A stretch of DNA of 64,000 nt from NCBI RefSeq assembly GCF_000374445.1, contig NZ_KB894403.1:25232-89231 (forward strand), written 5' to 3'. A program made the translations under genes and the position numbers. Below are positions 61,273 through 64,000 of the stretch, piece after piece. This stretch comes from Actinokineospora enzanensis DSM 44649. Lineage in GTDB: Bacteria; Actinomycetota; Actinomycetes; Mycobacteriales; Pseudonocardiaceae. Within the stretch, counting starts at the first letter, position 1, and each line of letters opens with the position of its first letter. The notes beneath the pieces are model-generated. The model saw only the letters and a program-made list of their open reading frames with translations. It had not been told where the DNA came from and searched no databases.

Positions 61273-62289
61273 ATGGACACCCCCACCTTCACGACGGTGA
61301 GCGGACGACAGGTGGCCGAGATCCTGCGCGGCAGGCACGCCGAGGTCGTCGGGCTCGTCCGCGACAGCTACCTCGCGCACGGCGAGGGCCGCACGGTCAA
61401 CCCGCCCAGCGCCTTCCTTCGCTTCCCGGACCGGCCGCGCGACCGGGTGATCGCCCTGCCCGCCGCGCTGGAGACCGTCAACGGGGTCAAGTGGATCTCC
61501 AGCAGGCCCGGCAACCTCGACCTCGGCCTGCCCCGCGCCGCCGCCGTGCTGGTCCTCAACGACCCGGTCACCGGCTTCCCCTACGCCTGCCTGGAGGGCG
61601 CGGTGATCAGCGCGTCGAGGACCGCCGCCTCCGCCGCGCTGGCCGCCCGGGTGCTCACCGAGCAACGCGGGACACGTCCCACCCGGCTCGGGATCATCGG
61701 CGCCGGGTTGATCGCGCGGTACATCCACGAGTACCTGGACGCCACCGGCTGGCGGTTCGACCGGATCGCCGTGCACGACCTGCACGAGCAGTACGCGCAC
61801 CGGTTCGCGGAGTATCTCGACGCCGACGTCTCGGTGCACACCGACCCCGGTGCGCTGATCGAGTCCTCGGACCTCGTGGTGTTCGCGACCACCGCCACCA
61901 CCCCGCACATCGGTGAGCAGGCCTGGTTCCGGCACCACCCGCTGGTCCTGCACGTGTCCCTGCGCGACCTCACCCCGGAGCTGATCCTGGACTGTCACAA
62001 CGTGCTCGACGACATCGACCACTGCCTGGCGGCAGACACCTCGGTGCATCTGGCGGAGCAACACTGCGGCGATCGGCGGTTCGTGCACGGCTCGATGTAC
62101 GACGCGCTCACCACCGGGCTCGCCGTGCCCCGGGACCGGACCGTCGTGTTCTCCCCGTTCGGCATGGGTGTCCTCGACCTGGCCGTCGGTCGCTTCGTGC
62201 ACCGGGAGGGGACCAGGCTCGGCCTGCTCGACCCGGTGCCCGACTTCTTCAGCACGCCCGCGATGTCCTGGACGGGGGCCCGGCCATGA
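61273..62289 (+). CDS. SbnB-like 2,3-diaminopropionate synthase (ornithine cyclodeaminase family)
   Basis: A 338-residue protein of the ornithine cyclodeaminase/mu-crystallin fold. VNPPSAFLRFP and NGVKWISSRPGN form the substrate pocket, RLGIIGAGLIARYIHEYL the NAD-binding Rossmann loop, and DDIDHCLAADTSVHLAE the family C-terminal segment. SbnB oxidises the SbnA product and releases 2,3-diaminopropionate and 2-oxoglutarate; length (336 in SbnB) agrees. ATG 61273 has AGGAGG 5 nt upstream and is preferred to GTG 61243. It overlaps the thioesterase gene by 4 nt. The released 2-oxoglutarate could also feed the neighbouring hydroxylase. Confidence 0.87.
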   Translation: MDTPTFTTVSGRQVAEILRGRHAEVVGLVRDSYLAHGEGRTVNPPSAFLRFPDRPRDRVIALPAALETVNGVKWISSRPGNLDLGLPRAAAVLVLNDPVTGFPYACLEGAVISASRTAASAALAARVLTEQRGTRPTRLGIIGAGLIARYIHEYLDATGWRFDRIAVHDLHEQYAHRFAEYLDADVSVHTDPGALIESSDLVVFATTATTPHIGEQAWFRHHPLVLHVSLRDLTPELILDCHNVLDDIDHCLAADTSVHLAEQHCGDRRFVHGSMYDALTTGLAVPRDRTVVFSPFGMGVLDLAVGRFVHREGTRLGLLDPVPDFFSTPAMSWTGARP

Positions 62290-62984
62290 CCCCGACCCTG
62301 GTGTGCGTGCCATTCGCGGGCGCGGGCGCGTCGTTCTTCCGACCGTGGCGGGCTCTCGCACCCGACCTGGAGATCCTCGCCGCGCAGTTGCCCGGCCGGG
62401 AACGGCGGATCGACGACCCGCCGTACCGGGACGTGGCGGCCGCCGCCGACGGCCTGTACGCCGATCTGTTCGGTGGACTGGGCGGCGGGCAGCCGGTGGT
62501 GTTGTTCGGGCACAGCCTCGGTGCCGTGATCGCCTACGAGCTCGCGCACCGGCTGGCGGCCAAGGCCGAGGTCACCGTGGCCGGACTGCTGGTCAGCGGC
62601 TCGCCGGGCCCGTGGACGCAACGCGAGCGGCGCGCGACCGGCCTGCCGGACGACGAGTTCCTCGTCCGCGTCGCGCAGTTCGCCGGGTACACCCACGAGG
62701 CACTGGCCTACCCCGAGATGCGGGAGCTGATCCTGCCGGTGCTCCGCGCGGACGTGGAGATGCACGAGGCATACCGGTCGGAGAACCTCACCGCGCTGAC
62801 CGTGCCGATCCACTCGATCCGGGGCGAGCGGGACGGCCTGGTCACCGCGGCGGAGGCAGGCGAATGGTCCGAGGCCACCACCGGCCCGTTCGACTACGTC
62901 GAGGTCGACGGCGGCCACATGTACCTGACCGAGAACGCGCGGCCGATCCTCCGCCTGGCCGCGACGTTGGCCGGGAAGGGGTGA
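62286..62984 (+). CDS. Type II thioesterase
   Basis: A 232-residue alpha/beta hydrolase of the external thioesterase family: VCVPFAGAGASFFRPWRALA, PGRERRIDDPPY, the nucleophile in VVLFGHSLGAVIAYE, the acid region RGERDGLV and the catalytic His in GGHMYL. Such enzymes free mis-loaded or blocked carrier domains. In this cluster editing could matter more than usual because T2 has no cognate adenylation domain. The ATG overlaps the SbnB-like stop by 4 nt. Confidence 0.95.
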   Translation: MTPTLVCVPFAGAGASFFRPWRALAPDLEILAAQLPGRERRIDDPPYRDVAAAADGLYADLFGGLGGGQPVVLFGHSLGAVIAYELAHRLAAKAEVTVAGLLVSGSPGPWTQRERRATGLPDDEFLVRVAQFAGYTHEALAYPEMRELILPVLRADVEMHEAYRSENLTALTVPIHSIRGERDGLVTAAEAGEWSEATTGPFDYVEVDGGHMYLTENARPILRLAATLAGKG

Positions 62985-62987
62985 ACC

Positions 62988-63812
62988 GTGCGTCTGGCAG
63001 GCAAGACCGCGGTGGTCACCGGGGCGGCCCGGGGGATCGGCCGGGCCTGTGCGGCGGCGTTCGCCGAGGAGGGCGCGGACCTCGTGCTGGTGGACATCGC
63101 GGCCGATCTGCTCGGTGTGCCCTACCCGCTGGGCTCGGCGAGCCAGCTCGCGCACACCGCCGACCTGTGCCGTGCGCACGGGGTCGCCGTGCACACCGAG
63201 GTGGTCGACATCCGGGACATGGCCGCCGTGCGGGCCGTGGCCGACGCGGCGGAGGAGCGGTTCGGTCGGATCGACGTGCTGCTGAACAACGCGGGCATCG
63301 CCGCCCCGGCGGGCAGGCCGGTGCACGAGACGAGTGAGGCGGACTGGGCGCTGATGCTCGACGTGAACCTCTCCGGCGCCTGGCGGATGACCAACGCGGT
63401 CGCCGGGCGGATGAGCGCGCGCCGCGCGGGCAGCGTGATCAACGTGTCGTCCACGGCGGGGCTCGTGGGATACCGGCACTTCGCGGGCTACGTCGCGGCC
63501 AAGCACGGCCTGATCGGCCTGACCAAGGCGGCGGCCCTGGACTACGGGCCGTCCCGGGTCCGGGTCAACGCCATCTGCCCCGGTTCGGTGCGGGACACGC
63601 CGTGGGTGGAGGGTCGGATGCTGGCCGAGATCGCGCGGGCGCTGGACGTGCCGGTCGCCGAGCACGAGTCGACCTTCGTGCTGGCCCAGCCGATGAACGC
63701 CCTGGTCGAACCGGAGGACGTCGCCGCAGCCGCGCTCTGGCTCGCCGCCGACGAGTCCGCGCGGGTGACCGGGTCCGTGGTCACCGTCGACGGCGGGTTC
63801 ACGGTCCGATGA
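62988..63812 (+). CDS. Short-chain dehydrogenase/reductase
   Basis: A 274-residue classical SDR. TGAARGIGRA is the nucleotide loop, VDIRDM contacts the cofactor, NNAGIAAP and the catalytic SS...YVAAK follow, and the C-terminus is VTGSVVTVDGGF. An insertion of about 15 residues after strand 2 (DLLGVPYPLGSASQLAHTAD) is like that in mycofactocin-type NAD-retaining SDRs, but no mycofactocin genes are in the window. Likely oxidises or reduces a hydroxyl/keto group of a building block, perhaps the alcohol made by the AspH-like enzyme. GTG 62988 is 3 nt after the thioesterase stop. Confidence 0.92.
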   Translation: MRLAGKTAVVTGAARGIGRACAAAFAEEGADLVLVDIAADLLGVPYPLGSASQLAHTADLCRAHGVAVHTEVVDIRDMAAVRAVADAAEERFGRIDVLLNNAGIAAPAGRPVHETSEADWALMLDVNLSGAWRMTNAVAGRMSARRAGSVINVSSTAGLVGYRHFAGYVAAKHGLIGLTKAAALDYGPSRVRVNAICPGSVRDTPWVEGRMLAEIARALDVPVAEHESTFVLAQPMNALVEPEDVAAAALWLAADESARVTGSVVTVDGGFTVR

Positions 63813-63832
63813 ACATCGCCGGGAGGACGACC

Positions 63833-64000
63833 GTGGATCACTGCCACGCAGTGCGCGTCCGGCTCACCGAGCCGGTCGATCTCGCCGGGATCACGAGAGT
63901 GTGGCGGGAACCGGTCCCGGCCGCCGCCGACGAGCCACTCGCGATCCGGCGCAGGCAGGCCGAGTTGCACCGGCCGGTGACGGCGGATCCCGGTGTGCGG
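63833..64000 (+). CDS. Start of a further cluster gene (truncated by window end)
   Basis: An open frame from GTG 63833 (GGGAGG 6 nt upstream) runs off the window; an in-frame ATG at 63809 overlaps the SDR stop and is an alternative. The 56 visible residues (AVRVRLTEPVDLAGITRVWR; IRRRQAELHRPVTADPGVR) look like part of a condensation-domain or related acyl-transfer protein, where an RxxxLxxPVTxDPG-type segment precedes the first strand pair, but too little is present to be sure. It shows that the operon continues. Confidence 0.6.
   Translation, partial: MDHCHAVRVRLTEPVDLAGITRVWREPVPAAADEPLAIRRRQAELHRPVTADPGVR

Overview
The window is very GC-rich and densely coded. GTG starts are frequent, genes overlap by 1-4 nt (ATGA/GTGA junctions), and there are SARP/LuxR regulators, an EspG/PPE-type VII secretion locus, sugar ABC genes without their own ATPase, and a large NRPS cluster. 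This points to a filamentous actinomycete, most likely of the Pseudonocardiales. The genus is inference. No rRNA, tRNA or CRISPR array was seen.

Layout. (1) 1-943: 3' end of a TPR gene built from near-identical 120-bp DNA repeats. (2) 1414-3335: divergent MFS efflux pump and MarR repressor with two palindromic operators between them. (3) 3650-8127: LysR-type regulator divergent from a tightly coupled operon of SPASM-like radical SAM, thymidylate-kinase-like, ExoIII-like nuclease and Nudix proteins. I know of no described system with this composition. (4) 8117-13964: nucleoside/nucleobase catabolic operon (ribokinase, nucleoside hydrolase, amidohydrolase, MFS transporter) under a divergent GntR/UTRA regulator with two TTGTCTGACA-type operators. 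A frameshifted P-loop gene lies at its end. (5) 14445-17822: type VII secretion substrate/EspG locus plus two membrane proteins. (6) 18130-24924: two copies of a CTAG-targeting MITE flank a carbamoyltransferase and a stress-signalling set (MEDS/HATPase, MASE1 histidine kinase, stand-alone receiver, STAS). (7) 25028-30840: two tandem SARP-type regulators, one apparently without its NTPase core and overlapping the next by 425 nt, and a LuxR protein. (8) 30879-35766: sugar-binding protein, two permeases, GH1 beta-glucosidase, RidA. (9) 36212 to the window end: a biosynthetic cluster.

The cluster is opened by a StrR-like ParB-domain activator and an exporter. It then holds a PatB-type C-S lyase, a CloN6/BchE-like radical SAM protein, and two NRPSs with order A-T-C-T-C-A-T / C-A(Gly)-T-C-A-T-TE. 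These are followed by an Asp/Glu-racemase-like protein with one catalytic Cys missing, MbtH, an Ldh2-type oxidoreductase, an AspH-type hydroxylase, a LanB/PEARL-like protein, an SbnA/SbnB pair that should make 2,3-diaminopropionate, a type II thioesterase, an SDR, and the start of a further gene. The third NRPS1 catalytic unit is C-T with no adenylation domain, so that carrier must be loaded in trans or stay empty. The same operon encodes a protein of the aminoacyl-tRNA-using LanB/PEARL superfamily. Together these suggest a peptide pathway with an unusual loading or tailoring step, which is the most notable feature of the window. The product cannot be named from sequence alone, but it likely contains Gly and diaminopropionate. 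The cluster runs off the right edge.
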